DNA from: Streptomyces melanogenes
GTDB taxonomy: Bacteria > Actinomycetota > Actinomycetes > Streptomycetales > Streptomycetaceae
Assembly (NCBI RefSeq): GCF_014649795.1
Contig: NZ_BMTS01000001.1
Location: 186,001-250,000, forward strand
Length of the DNA stretch: 64,000 bases
Direction: 5' to 3'
The notes below the pieces were generated by a model, which saw only the letters and a program-made list of their open reading frames with translations, was not told the origin of the DNA and did no database searches. Position numbers and translations under genes: made by a program. Positions 1 through 8,000 of the stretch are shown here, one piece after another; the first letter of the stretch is position 1; each line of letters starts with the position of its first letter.

Positions 1-71
1 GCCCCCGCCCCTCCAGCCTGCCCCCGATCGCGTACGACCACCACGGTCGCCACGCCCACCGGCCCCCGAAG

Positions 72-1733
72 TCACCCGAGCCGCGTCACCTTCGACCCGA
101 AGGACGGCTCGCGGAGATCCTTCTGGAGCGCCACCGGGACGGTCGGGGCGTCGGGACCGGTGCCGATCGTCAGCGTGGCCACCACCGCACCGGCCCCGGC
201 CGCGTGCGGCACCGGCTTGCCCGAATCCGTGAGCCGCAGGGGCAGCCGCTGGCCCGGTACGCCGATCGCCTTCAGGTCCCTGGTGGCGACCAGCGGCGTA
301 CGGCCGCCGAGCCCGTCGTCCACGTACCCGACCACCTGGCCCTTCCGCACCGCGACCACGGAGGTCAGGGCGTCGCGCACCGCCGCGATGACCTTCTTGC
401 TGTTCTCCTTCACCAGGGTGAGGCTGTTGCCGCCGTTGGGGTCCGGGCCGTCGACGCGCTGGTCCAGCATCGTGCCGAGGATCAGCGGCGTCCGGTCGCC
501 GACCGTCTTGTACGCGGCCCACATCAGCGCGCCGCCCGCCGCCGTGTTGGATCCCGTCTTGATCCCCTTGATGCTCAGCCCGGCGAGCAGCAGGTTGTCG
601 TTGTTGTTGTTGATCGGCTGGGGCAGACCCTTGATCGTCGCGTTCGGCAGCGCCACGATCGGCCGGAAGGCGTCGAACCTCATCACCGCCTCGGCGAGCT
701 TCAGCTGGTCGACGGCGGTGCTCACGGTCTTCGCGTCAAGACCGCTGGGATCGGTGTACGTGGTGTCGTTCATGCCGAGCGCCTTGGCGGCCTCGTTCAT
801 CTTCGCCACGAACGCCGTCTCGTCGCCGCTCCCCGTGTCCCAACGCGCCAGCAGCCGGGCGATGTTGTTGCCCGACGGGATCATCAGCATCTTCAGCATG
901 TCCTGCTGACTGAACTTCGCCCCGGCCGTCAGACCCTCGATGCGCGACTCGTCCTTGGCCTCCCCCTCCCGTACGGCCTTCTCGTCGACCTCGATCGTCG
1001 GCCCCGCCTCGTCCTTCTTGAGCGGATGGTCCTTGAGGAGCACGTACGCCGTCATCACCTTGGCGACACTCGCCGTCGGCACCGGCTTCTGCTCCCCGAA
1101 CGTGCCGAGGCTCCCCGAGCCCTGGACCTGCACGGCGCCCTGGCCCTTCGCGGGCCACGGGAGGCTGAAACGCCCGTCGAAGGTGTACGAGGCCGTGTCG
1201 GCGCCCAGCTTCAGGGACGGCGCCGGCAGGGGGCGGACCGCCTGGACGATCACGAAGACCAGGGCCAGGAGGAGGACGATCGGCACCCAGATCTTGAAGC
1301 GGCGCGTGATCGTACGAGCCGGGGTCTCCGGCGGTTTGGGTGTGTTGGTGAGCTCCGCGAGGAGGTCCAGGGGCGGGAGGGCCGGTGCGGGCTCCTCGGC
1401 GTCAGGGGTGGGTGATTCGGTCGGCTCGTCCTTGGGCCGGGCGCCGAGCGCGGGACCGGCCGTCACCGGGCGCGGCGGCTTCAGGGCCGGTACGTCGACC
1501 GGCTTCAGCGCCACGAACTCGCTGGTGCGCTCGGAGTCGGATTCGGGGGGCGCGTCGGGGGTGCCGGGAGCGTCGGGGGTATCGGCGGTCTCGGGGGTGC
1601 CGCCGGAGCTGGCCGAGCCGACCGTCTCCTCCGTCCCACTAGCCTCCTCCGTCGTGTCTTTCTCCTCCGCCTCGCTCGCCGCCTCCGCGTCGATCTTCCG
1701 CTTGCTGCCCTCGTCGGGGGACTGGTCCGCCAC
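72..1733 (-). CDS. D-alanyl-D-alanine carboxypeptidase (serine PBP, class C low-molecular-weight type)
   Basis: Trims the terminal D-Ala of peptidoglycan stem peptides outside the membrane. The 553-residue reading has an acidic, Pro/Thr/Glu-rich cytoplasmic N-tail (about 1-145), one membrane helix (about 147-166) and an extracellular peptidase S11 domain. All three penicilloyl-transferase boxes are present: SVAK (Ser222-Lys225), SGN (287-289) and KTG (about 392-394). I chose the GTG at 1733 (GGGAAAG upstream) over a GTG at 1793, which would add 20 residues and has little ribosome site. It lies about 70 bp behind the PBP2-type gene on the same strand, so the pair is likely co-transcribed. The long disordered cytoplasmic tail is usual for Streptomyces members. 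Family call is firm; the exact start is not. Confidence 0.93.
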   Translation of the reverse strand: MADQSPDEGSKRKIDAEAASEAEEKDTTEEASGTEETVGSASSGGTPETADTPDAPGTPDAPPESDSERTSEFVALKPVDVPALKPPRPVTAGPALGARPKDEPTESPTPDAEEPAPALPPLDLLAELTNTPKPPETPARTITRRFKIWVPIVLLLALVFVIVQAVRPLPAPSLKLGADTASYTFDGRFSLPWPAKGQGAVQVQGSGSLGTFGEQKPVPTASVAKVMTAYVLLKDHPLKKDEAGPTIEVDEKAVREGEAKDESRIEGLTAGAKFSQQDMLKMLMIPSGNNIARLLARWDTGSGDETAFVAKMNEAAKALGMNDTTYTDPSGLDAKTVSTAVDQLKLAEAVMRFDAFRPIVALPNATIKGLPQPINNNNDNLLLAGLSIKGIKTGSNTAAGGALMWAAYKTVGDRTPLILGTMLDQRVDGPDPNGGNSLTLVKENSKKVIAAVRDALTSVVAVRKGQVVGYVDDGLGGRTPLVATRDLKAIGVPGQRLPLRLTDSGKPVPHAAGAGAVVATLTIGTGPDAPTVPVALQKDLREPSFGSKVTRLG

Positions 1734-1802
1734 TGCTCTCTTTCCCTGTCCGATCTGAAACCGTCGTGGCACCACCCGTGCCACCGCCGCCACCTGTCGG
1801 CG

Positions 1803-3275
1803 CTACTTCTTCAGCACCGCCTGCATGACCGCCTTCGCGATCGGCGCACCAAGGCGCCCGCCCGCGATGGCGTCGCGCGAGATGTCCATGTCCTCGGGGT
1901 CGACGAGCACCGCCACCGCGACCGGTGAAGTGCCGTCGCTCTGCTTGGCGTACGACACGAACCAGGCGTACGGGCGCTCGTCGCGCACATCGGCGCCGTG
2001 CTGCGCGGTGCCGGGCTTGCCGCCGACGGTCACGCCGTCGATCTTCACCTTGCTGCCGGAGCCGTCGGTCACCGTGTACTCCATCATTTCCTGCACCTTC
2101 TTCGCGGTGGCCTCGGAGACGGCCTGGTTCAGCACCTCCGGCCGGGTCTTCGCGAGCGGTGACAGGTCGGGGCCGCGCAGCTCCTCGACCATGTACGGCT
2201 TCATCACCTTGCCGTTGTTGGCGAGCCCGGCCGTGACCATGGCCATCTGCAGCGGGGTGCTGGTGAGGCTGCCCTGGCCCATGCCGGTCAGCGCGGTCTG
2301 CGGCTTGTCCAGCTTCTCGGGGTAGCCGCTCGCCACCGTGCGTACGGGAGTGAACTGCTCCTTGTTGAAGCCGAACTTCTCCGCCGTCTCGCGCATCTTG
2401 TCCTTGCCGGTCTTCAGCGCGGCGTCGAGGAAGACGTTGTTGCAGGACCACTGGAGGCCGGTCTTCATCGAGACCTTGTCGCACTGGGAGTTGGGGACGA
2501 CGTTGCCGATCTTCTTCGTGCTCTGCGGCAGCGGATACGGGGCCGGGGCGCCCGAAGGCGCGTTGATGTCGGTGACCGTGCCGTGCTCCAGGGCGGCCGC
2601 CGCCGTGAGGATCTTGAAGGTGGAGCCGGGCGGGTAGATCTCGCGGATCGCCCGGTTGTTCAGCGGCTTGGACTTGTCCTGGTCCAGCTTCTTGAACACC
2701 TCGCCCTCCTTGCGCGAGATGCCCGCGAAGACCGAGGGGTCGTACGAGGGCGTGCTCGCCATGGCGAGGATCCGGCCGGTACGCGGGTCGAGCGCGACCA
2801 CCGCGCCCTTCGCGTCGAGGTCGGTGAGCCCCTTGTACGCGGCCTTCTGCGCCTTCGGGTCGATGGTGGTGATGACGTCGCCGCCGCGCGGTTTGACGCC
2901 GGTCAGCGTGTCGAGCGGTCCGGCGAGCAGTCGGCTGTCCTTGCCGCTGAGCACATCGCCGTGGACGCCTTCGAGGAAGGTGGCACCCTGCGCCTGGGAG
3001 AGGTAGCCGGTGACCGGTGCGTACATCGGGCCGTCCTTGTAGACGCGCTTGTACTTGAGGTCGGAGCCCGGCGTCTCCACGGAGGCGGTGATCGGGGCGC
3101 CGCCCACGATGATGTTGCCGCGCGGCTGGGCGAAGGTGTCGATCCGCACCCGCTGGTTGTTCGGGTGGTTGGCGAGGGTGTCGCGCTGCGCGAACTGCAC
3201 CCAGGTCGCCCGTACGAGCAGGGCGAGCGTCAGCGCCCCGCAGAAGACGGCTATGCGTCGCAGTGGCCGGTTCAT
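1803..3275 (-). CDS. PBP2-type penicillin-binding transpeptidase with a KPG third motif
   Basis: Cross-links peptidoglycan peptides at the outer membrane face. The 490 residues contain an N-terminal anchor helix (about 8-22), a PBP dimerisation region and a transpeptidase domain with STFK (Ser218-Lys221) and SCN (277-279). The third box reads K420-P421-G422 followed by TAQHG, where the family normally has KTG or KSG. The ATG at 3275 is chosen because the protein then begins MNRPLRR, like Streptomyces PbpA-type proteins; upstream codons translate to an unrelated basic stretch. It lies divergent from the LysR gene and just upstream of the carboxypeptidase gene. No FtsW/RodA-type partner is adjacent, so it looks like an accessory paralogue rather than the main divisome PBP. 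Activity with KPG is uncertain. Confidence 0.92.
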   Translation of the reverse strand: MNRPLRRIAVFCGALTLALLVRATWVQFAQRDTLANHPNNQRVRIDTFAQPRGNIIVGGAPITASVETPGSDLKYKRVYKDGPMYAPVTGYLSQAQGATFLEGVHGDVLSGKDSRLLAGPLDTLTGVKPRGGDVITTIDPKAQKAAYKGLTDLDAKGAVVALDPRTGRILAMASTPSYDPSVFAGISRKEGEVFKKLDQDKSKPLNNRAIREIYPPGSTFKILTAAAALEHGTVTDINAPSGAPAPYPLPQSTKKIGNVVPNSQCDKVSMKTGLQWSCNNVFLDAALKTGKDKMRETAEKFGFNKEQFTPVRTVASGYPEKLDKPQTALTGMGQGSLTSTPLQMAMVTAGLANNGKVMKPYMVEELRGPDLSPLAKTRPEVLNQAVSEATAKKVQEMMEYTVTDGSGSKVKIDGVTVGGKPGTAQHGADVRDERPYAWFVSYAKQSDGTSPVAVAVLVDPEDMDISRDAIAGGRLGAPIAKAVMQAVLKK

Positions 3276-3356
3276 CACTCTCCGTCGGGCGTCGTGGGTT
3301 CGGCGGTGGGCATGGGAGGAGGAGATCAGCAGTCTGTGCCGTATGTCCAAGTTCAC

Positions 3357-3375
3357 TATCAGTCCCAGATCGATA
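3357..3375. promoter_or_regulatory. Candidate LysR operator (TATC-N11-GATA)
   Basis: TATC at 3357-3360 and GATA at 3372-3375 form a dyad with an 11-nt centre, the T-N11-A format bound by LysR-type regulators. It lies between the divergent PBP and LysR starts, 23 bp before the LysR start codon. An overlapping ATCG-N9-CGAT dyad occupies 3369-3385, and the patch is AT-rich against a GC-rich background. Confidence 0.5.
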
Positions 3376-3398
3376 AAATTGCGATATCGTCGCTGGTC

Positions 3399-4358
3399 GT
3401 GGACTTGATTCGGCATCTGGAGTGCTTCGCGGCTGTTGCAGAAGAGTCACATTTCGGTCGGGCCGCGGAGCGGCTCGGTGTGGCTCAGCCGCCCCTTTCG
3501 CAGCGCATCCAGCGCCTGGAGCGCGAGCTCGGGGTGCGGCTCTTCGAGCGCACCAGTCGACAAGTGACGATCACCAAGGCCGGGACGCTGCTCCTGGAGG
3601 AGGCGCGTGAGCTGCTCGCCCGCTCCGAGGCGCTGATGGCCACCGCGCGCCGCATCCGGGACGGCGAGAGCGGGCTGCTGCGCGCCGCGCTGCCGCCGGA
3701 CATCGCGGGCGAGACCGTCGCCGCGATCCTGGCGGACTTCGCCCGGCTCCACCCCGGTGTGGAGCTGGAACTGCGTGAGCTGACCACCACTCAGCAACTG
3801 GCCCAGTTCGCCTCGCACGACCTGGACGCCGGGCTCATCCACCACCCCTGCGACGTCTCCGGCCTCGAACTGGGCCCGGTGCTCCGCCGCGAGGTGGGCG
3901 TCCTGCTGCCACGCGACGCCCCGGAGGCGGAGCTCGACGCGGTGCCGCTGGCCGCCCTCTCCCCGTACGACCTGATCCTGTTCCACCGCGCCGCCGCGCC
4001 CGCGCTCCACGACGACGTCCTGACCACGTGTGCGCGCAACGGCTACACGCCCGCGGCCGTACGGCACGGCCAGGGCGCCAGCTTCATCCGCGGTCTGATC
4101 CTCTCGGCGCACGCCGTCGCCCTGAGCCCTAGGGACGCCCACACCGCCGACCGCGACCCGGACCTCGTCTGGCGGCCGCTCGCCGGGGCGCCGCTGTCCT
4201 GGCGGCTCTCGGTCGCGTGGCCGCGCGGGCGCAGCGACACGGCGGTGAGTACCTTCGCCGAGGCGGCCACGCGCGCGTTGCGGGAGACTTCGGCCGTGAG
4301 CACCGAACTGCCCCCGCGCCCGCTCCATCTGCGCCCGGCCGCGGAGTACTGGCTGTGA
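3399..4358 (+). CDS. LysR-family transcriptional regulator
   Basis: A 319-residue LysR-type activator/repressor. Residues about 1-60 form the winged HTH (AAERLGVAQPPLSQRIQRLE), followed by a linker helix and a periplasmic-binding-fold effector domain (about 90-290). The GTG at 3399 gives the family's usual VDLIRHLECF opening; the long upstream extension of this frame crosses the divergent gene and is not real. Its stop codon overlaps the GTG of the beta-lactamase-like gene (4355-4358), so the two are translationally coupled. It faces the PBP/carboxypeptidase pair across a 123-bp region holding a T-N11-A dyad. This layout recalls AmpR-ampC and predicts control of cell-wall genes, possibly in response to wall fragments or beta-lactams (inference). 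Confidence 0.92.
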   Translation: MDLIRHLECFAAVAEESHFGRAAERLGVAQPPLSQRIQRLERELGVRLFERTSRQVTITKAGTLLLEEARELLARSEALMATARRIRDGESGLLRAALPPDIAGETVAAILADFARLHPGVELELRELTTTQQLAQFASHDLDAGLIHHPCDVSGLELGPVLRREVGVLLPRDAPEAELDAVPLAALSPYDLILFHRAAAPALHDDVLTTCARNGYTPAAVRHGQGASFIRGLILSAHAVALSPRDAHTADRDPDLVWRPLAGAPLSWRLSVAWPRGRSDTAVSTFAEAATRALRETSAVSTELPPRPLHLRPAAEYWL

Positions 4359-5224
4359 CCGCCGCCGCCCGCATCCGCGAGGCCTTCGACGAAGCCGGGG
4401 TGACCGGCTGGCTGCACGCGCTCGACATCGACTCGGGTGCCGAGATCGGCACGGGCGGCGACCACGCGGTGGTCACGGCGAGCGTGCACAAACTCTGCGT
4501 GCTGGTCGCGCTCCACGAACAGGCGGCGGCGGGGCGGTTGGACCTGACGGAACAGCTGGAAGTCCCCCTGTCCGGCCGGGAGTTGGGCCCCACCGGAGTC
4601 GCGGCCATGCTGGACCCCGTACGCATGTCACTGCGCGACGCCGCGTACCTGATGATGGCGGTCAGCGACAACACGGCCGCCGAACTCCTCCTGGGCCGCA
4701 TCGGCCTCGACGCGGTCAACGCCACCACGGCCCGGCTAGGCCTCGCGCACACGTATGCCGTCCACACCTTCCGCGAACTCCTCGCCACCATCAAGGAGGA
4801 CGCGGGTCCCGGCGGCGCCCAGGCGCTCGCCGACCCGTACGTCATCGCCCGCCTGCGCGCGCTGGACCCCGCCCGCACCAACCGCAGCACGCCCCGCGAC
4901 ATGACCCGCCTGCTGAGCGCCGTATGGCGGGACGAGGCGTGCACCCCCGAACACGGCGCCGCGATCCGCCGCCTCCTGGGCCTCCAGGTCTGGCCCCACC
5001 GGATGGCCTCCGGCTTCCCCTTCGACGACGTCCACGTGGCGGGCAAGACGGGCAGCCTGCCGACCCTGCGCAACGAGGTCGGCGTCATCGAATACCCCGA
5101 CGGCGGCCGCTACGCCGTCGCGGTCTTCACCCGCGCCGCCAGCACGGCGGCGACGCTGCCCCCGGCGGACGCGGTCATCGGAACGACGGCGCGGATCGCG
5201 GTGGAGGCGCTGCGGGGGGCGTAG
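4355..5224 (+). CDS. Class A beta-lactamase-like serine hydrolase without signal peptide
   Basis: A 289-residue serine hydrolase of the beta-lactamase/transpeptidase-like fold. Visible motifs are SVHK (Ser43-Lys46), SDN (104-106) and KTG (231-233), plus the TPRDM helix typical of class A enzymes. No N-terminal signal peptide or lipobox can be seen, and the omega-loop ExxLN carrying the general base Glu166 is not recognisable (the region reads DPARTNRSTPRDM). The GTG start overlaps the LysR stop as GTGA. It may be a cytoplasmic relative acting on other esters or amides rather than a secreted antibiotic-resistance enzyme. Family placement is firm; substrate is unknown. Confidence 0.88.
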   Translation: MTAAARIREAFDEAGVTGWLHALDIDSGAEIGTGGDHAVVTASVHKLCVLVALHEQAAAGRLDLTEQLEVPLSGRELGPTGVAAMLDPVRMSLRDAAYLMMAVSDNTAAELLLGRIGLDAVNATTARLGLAHTYAVHTFRELLATIKEDAGPGGAQALADPYVIARLRALDPARTNRSTPRDMTRLLSAVWRDEACTPEHGAAIRRLLGLQVWPHRMASGFPFDDVHVAGKTGSLPTLRNEVGVIEYPDGGRYAVAVFTRAASTAATLPPADAVIGTTARIAVEALRGA

Positions 5225-5404
5225 TCGCCGTCCGGGCCGACGTGCATCGGTGGCGGCTGTAGCGCCGAGGGAGTGATCTCGGAGGGGCTGCAGCCTGGCT
5301 GTGTTGCACGGGGCACATGCCCGGTTTGGGAGTTTACGTCCTGAGGGTGGGCGGTCGGAGCAAGACTGCTGAGCAGGAAGACACCCCCACGTGAAGGAGA
5401 GACA

Positions 5405-6436
5405 ATGTCCCCCACCAATGTCCTGCCTCTGCCTCGGCGCGCGAACTCGGAGTCCGAGTGCCCCTCGTGGTGCGCGCGCGAAGCGCACATCGAAGCCACC
5501 GGGAGCCACGCCGGGGCCCCGGTCGAACTGGCCTTGCCGCAGGGGAGGCTTCCGGCCGCTAAAACTCCTCTGCTTTCGGTACGGATCGTCCTCGGGCACG
5601 ACGAGGAGCTGCGCGGCGATCCGCCCAGGCTCTGGCTCTCGGATTCTGTGGGCTCGGCGGAATGGGACAGCCAGGCCCTGGAAGCACTCATCTTCGGCCT
5701 TGAAGACTTCGCGCTGCGGCTGCGGGGCCTTCAGCACCGGTACGACACGGTCGTGGTCGGCGGTGCGGAGGAAAGCCTCGATTTCGTCGAATCGCCGACC
5801 CATCCGCTCGAACTCGTCGCTCCCTGCCCTCCCTGGTGCCAGTACCGGGACGCGGACCCGCACACTCTGACCGGGCTCCTGGTGGATCACTTCCACGCAG
5901 CACACGAGTTCAGCCTGGAGCTTGGGCTCCAGAGGCCTGTGCGGACAAGCCGAGGGCTGGAGGCGGTGTCGCTCGAACTCCACATGGAGCACATGCCGCA
6001 CGCGGCGATGCCTCAACTCGACCTCACGGTCGGCAGCTCGGCGAACTGGCGTCACGCCTCTCTCACCTTCGAGGAGGCGGATCAACTCCGGTCGCAACTC
6101 AACGAGTTCATCGCAGAGGGTCGCGAATACGCTCAGCCGCAGGCCGTACCCTCGCTGCGGGAGCTCGTGGACTACTGCGGTGTCCGGCTCGTCGAACACG
6201 AGGGCAGCGCGACCCGTTTCCTCGAGCACGCCGTCGGCGACACACGACAGGGTGGACCCGTCTGGGTGACTGTGCCGAAGGGAATCGCCGGCCCATGCCT
6301 TGAGGGCTTGGTCAAGAGCCTCCTCGCGGAAATCCACGAAAGTCAGGAGGAGTTCACCGTGCGCGGCGACACCGCAGCGCACACGGTGGGTGAAGCACCC
6401 ATGCCGACCTGGCCGGAGAATCGGTCGGCCGCCTAG
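5405..6436 (+). CDS. DUF6907-type hypothetical protein with two CPxWC motifs
   Basis: A 343-residue protein of unknown function. It has two Cys-containing modules, CPSWC near residue 19 and CPPWC near residue 143, each followed by a His-containing stretch, the pattern of the DUF6907 family common in Streptomyces. The Cys/His spacing suggests metal binding, but that is inference. No signal peptide or membrane helix is seen. The start has a clear AAGGAGAG site about 6 nt upstream. It is flanked by spacers of 180 and 238 bp and looks monocistronic. The GC bias is slightly less extreme than in neighbouring genes. Confidence 0.72.
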   Translation: MSPTNVLPLPRRANSESECPSWCAREAHIEATGSHAGAPVELALPQGRLPAAKTPLLSVRIVLGHDEELRGDPPRLWLSDSVGSAEWDSQALEALIFGLEDFALRLRGLQHRYDTVVVGGAEESLDFVESPTHPLELVAPCPPWCQYRDADPHTLTGLLVDHFHAAHEFSLELGLQRPVRTSRGLEAVSLELHMEHMPHAAMPQLDLTVGSSANWRHASLTFEEADQLRSQLNEFIAEGREYAQPQAVPSLRELVDYCGVRLVEHEGSATRFLEHAVGDTRQGGPVWVTVPKGIAGPCLEGLVKSLLAEIHESQEEFTVRGDTAAHTVGEAPMPTWPENRSAA

Positions 6437-6674
6437 CTGAGGCGCGAGATGATGCCGCTGGCCAGCGAGAAATCAGATGCTGGTCAGCGGCTGTTCGGCG
6501 CCTCGTTCGGGCTGGTCGCCGCGCCGCTGATGCGGCGGCGCCGCCTGGAGACGGGGCTCGGCCTCGCCGTCGCGGTGTGCTGCGCCAGGCCGGTACGGTC
6601 TACCAGTTCCGCCACATCCAGTTGCAGCGCCACCTCGCGGGCCGCCGCTGACGACGACCGCCCGAAAAACCCCT
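6437..6674. other. Intergenic region, no supported gene
   Basis: Short open frames occur on both strands, but none has a ribosome site or a recognisable domain. On the minus strand a stretch reading VALQLDVAELVDRTGLAQHT looks protein-like and could be a remnant, but it has no start and ends shortly after in Arg-rich low-complexity sequence. I do not call a pseudogene. Confidence 0.4.
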
Positions 6675-7838
6675 CTACGCATCCGCCACAGAGTCGAACT
6701 CCACCTCCCCCCGCCCCACCCCCTGCGCATCCGCGTCCACCGACCGCCGCAGCGCCTCGTGGAGCTTCGCCGGGGTGAGGACGCCCGCGAAGTGGGAGCC
6801 GTCCAGGACCGCCACCCAGCCCGCGTCGTACTGGAGCATCTCGCTGAACGCCTGCTTCAGCGGCGCTCCCAGCGGGACCCACGCCTCCATGCGGCGGGCC
6901 AGGTCCGCCACCGTGGCCGGGGTGCCCGCCAGGGACAGCTCGTCCGTGGAGACCCAGCCGTGCAGCTCGCCCGACGCGTTGAGCACGACCGCCCAGCGCG
7001 CCTCCGCCTCGCGCAGCCGCGCGGCCGCGGCGTCGGCGGGCTCGTCGAGGCGGGCCAGCGGCGGCTGCTCCAGGTCGGCCTCCTCGACCGTGGTGACCGA
7101 CAGCCGCTTCAGCCCCCGGTCCGCGCCCACGAACTGGGCGACGTACGGGGTCGCCGGGGCGCCCAGGACCGCCGCCGGGGTGTCGAACTGTTCGATGCGG
7201 CCCTGCCCGTACACCGCCATCCGGTCGCCCATCCGCACCGCCTCCTCGATGTCGTGCGTGACCAGCAGGACGGTCTTGCGCACGGTCGCCTGGAGGCTCA
7301 GGAACTCGTTCTGGAGCCGCTCGCGCACCACCGGGTCCACCGCCCCGAACGGCTCGTCCATGAGCAGCACCGGCGGATCCGCCGCCAGCGCCCGCGCGAC
7401 CCCGACGCGCTGGCGCTGGCCGCCCGAGAGCTGCGCCGGATAGCGGGAGCCGAACGTCTTCGGGTCGAGGCCCACCAGGTCCAGGAGCTCGGCCGCCCGC
7501 GCCCGCGCCTTCGCCCGCTTCCAGCCGACCAGCGCCGGAACCGTCGCCGTGTTGTCCAGGACCGTGCGGTGCGGGAACAGGCCCACCTGCTGGATCACGT
7601 AACCGATCCGGCGGCGCAGTTTCACGGGGTCGACCGACGCGATGTCCTCGCCGTCCACCAGGATCCGGCCCGACGTCGGCTCGATCAGCCGGTTCACCAT
7701 CATCATCGTCGTGGTCTTGCCGCAGCCCGAAGGGCCGACCAGGGTGACCAGCTCCCCCTCGGCCACCTCGAAGGACAGCCCGTCGACGGCGCTCGTACCG
7801 TCCGGATACACCTTGCTGACCCGCTCGAACCTGATCAT
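6675..7838 (-). CDS. Glycine betaine/carnitine/choline-type ABC transporter ATP-binding protein (OpuCA/ProV-like) with CBS region
   Basis: The nucleotide-binding subunit of a quaternary-amine/osmoprotectant importer. Its 387 residues carry Walker A GPSGCGKTT (about 35-43), a Q-loop, the signature LSGGQRQRVG, Walker B LLMDEP and the H-loop THD. A C-terminal portion (about 240-387) resembles paired CBS domains, which sense ionic strength in OpuA-type systems. It starts at ATG 7838 and is transcribed away from the S33 hydrolase gene. No permease or binding-protein gene is adjacent on either side, although these are normally in the same operon. It is therefore an orphan ATPase that must pair with permeases encoded elsewhere, or is a remnant. 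Confidence 0.9.
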   Translation of the reverse strand: MIRFERVSKVYPDGTSAVDGLSFEVAEGELVTLVGPSGCGKTTTMMMVNRLIEPTSGRILVDGEDIASVDPVKLRRRIGYVIQQVGLFPHRTVLDNTATVPALVGWKRAKARARAAELLDLVGLDPKTFGSRYPAQLSGGQRQRVGVARALAADPPVLLMDEPFGAVDPVVRERLQNEFLSLQATVRKTVLLVTHDIEEAVRMGDRMAVYGQGRIEQFDTPAAVLGAPATPYVAQFVGADRGLKRLSVTTVEEADLEQPPLARLDEPADAAAARLREAEARWAVVLNASGELHGWVSTDELSLAGTPATVADLARRMEAWVPLGAPLKQAFSEMLQYDAGWVAVLDGSHFAGVLTPAKLHEALRRSVDADAQGVGRGEVEFDSVADA

Positions 7839-8000
7839 GGATCCACGCTAGGAGCCGCCGTGGCCGTACGCACACGGACCGCCGCCACGGGAGTGCGCTC
7901 CCGGTCGGCCGGATGGCAGCGGGCGGGGGAGTGCGCGCAGCGGCCGGTGTGATCCACTGGGCCGAACCGGACGTACGACCGAGAGCAGGAGCCCGCACCC

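Noticed and set aside
72..1793. Longer start for the carboxypeptidase at GTG 1793
   Set aside because: Weak ribosome site and an added basic stretch before the conserved acidic tail; GTG 1733 fits better.
2583..3398. Upstream extension of the LysR frame
   Set aside because: It is antisense to the PBP gene; the family start at 3399 is clear.
6449..6778. 109-codon plus-strand frame between the DUF6907 and OpuCA-like genes
   Set aside because: It runs antisense into the ATPase gene, has no ribosome site, and its end is Pro/Ala low complexity.
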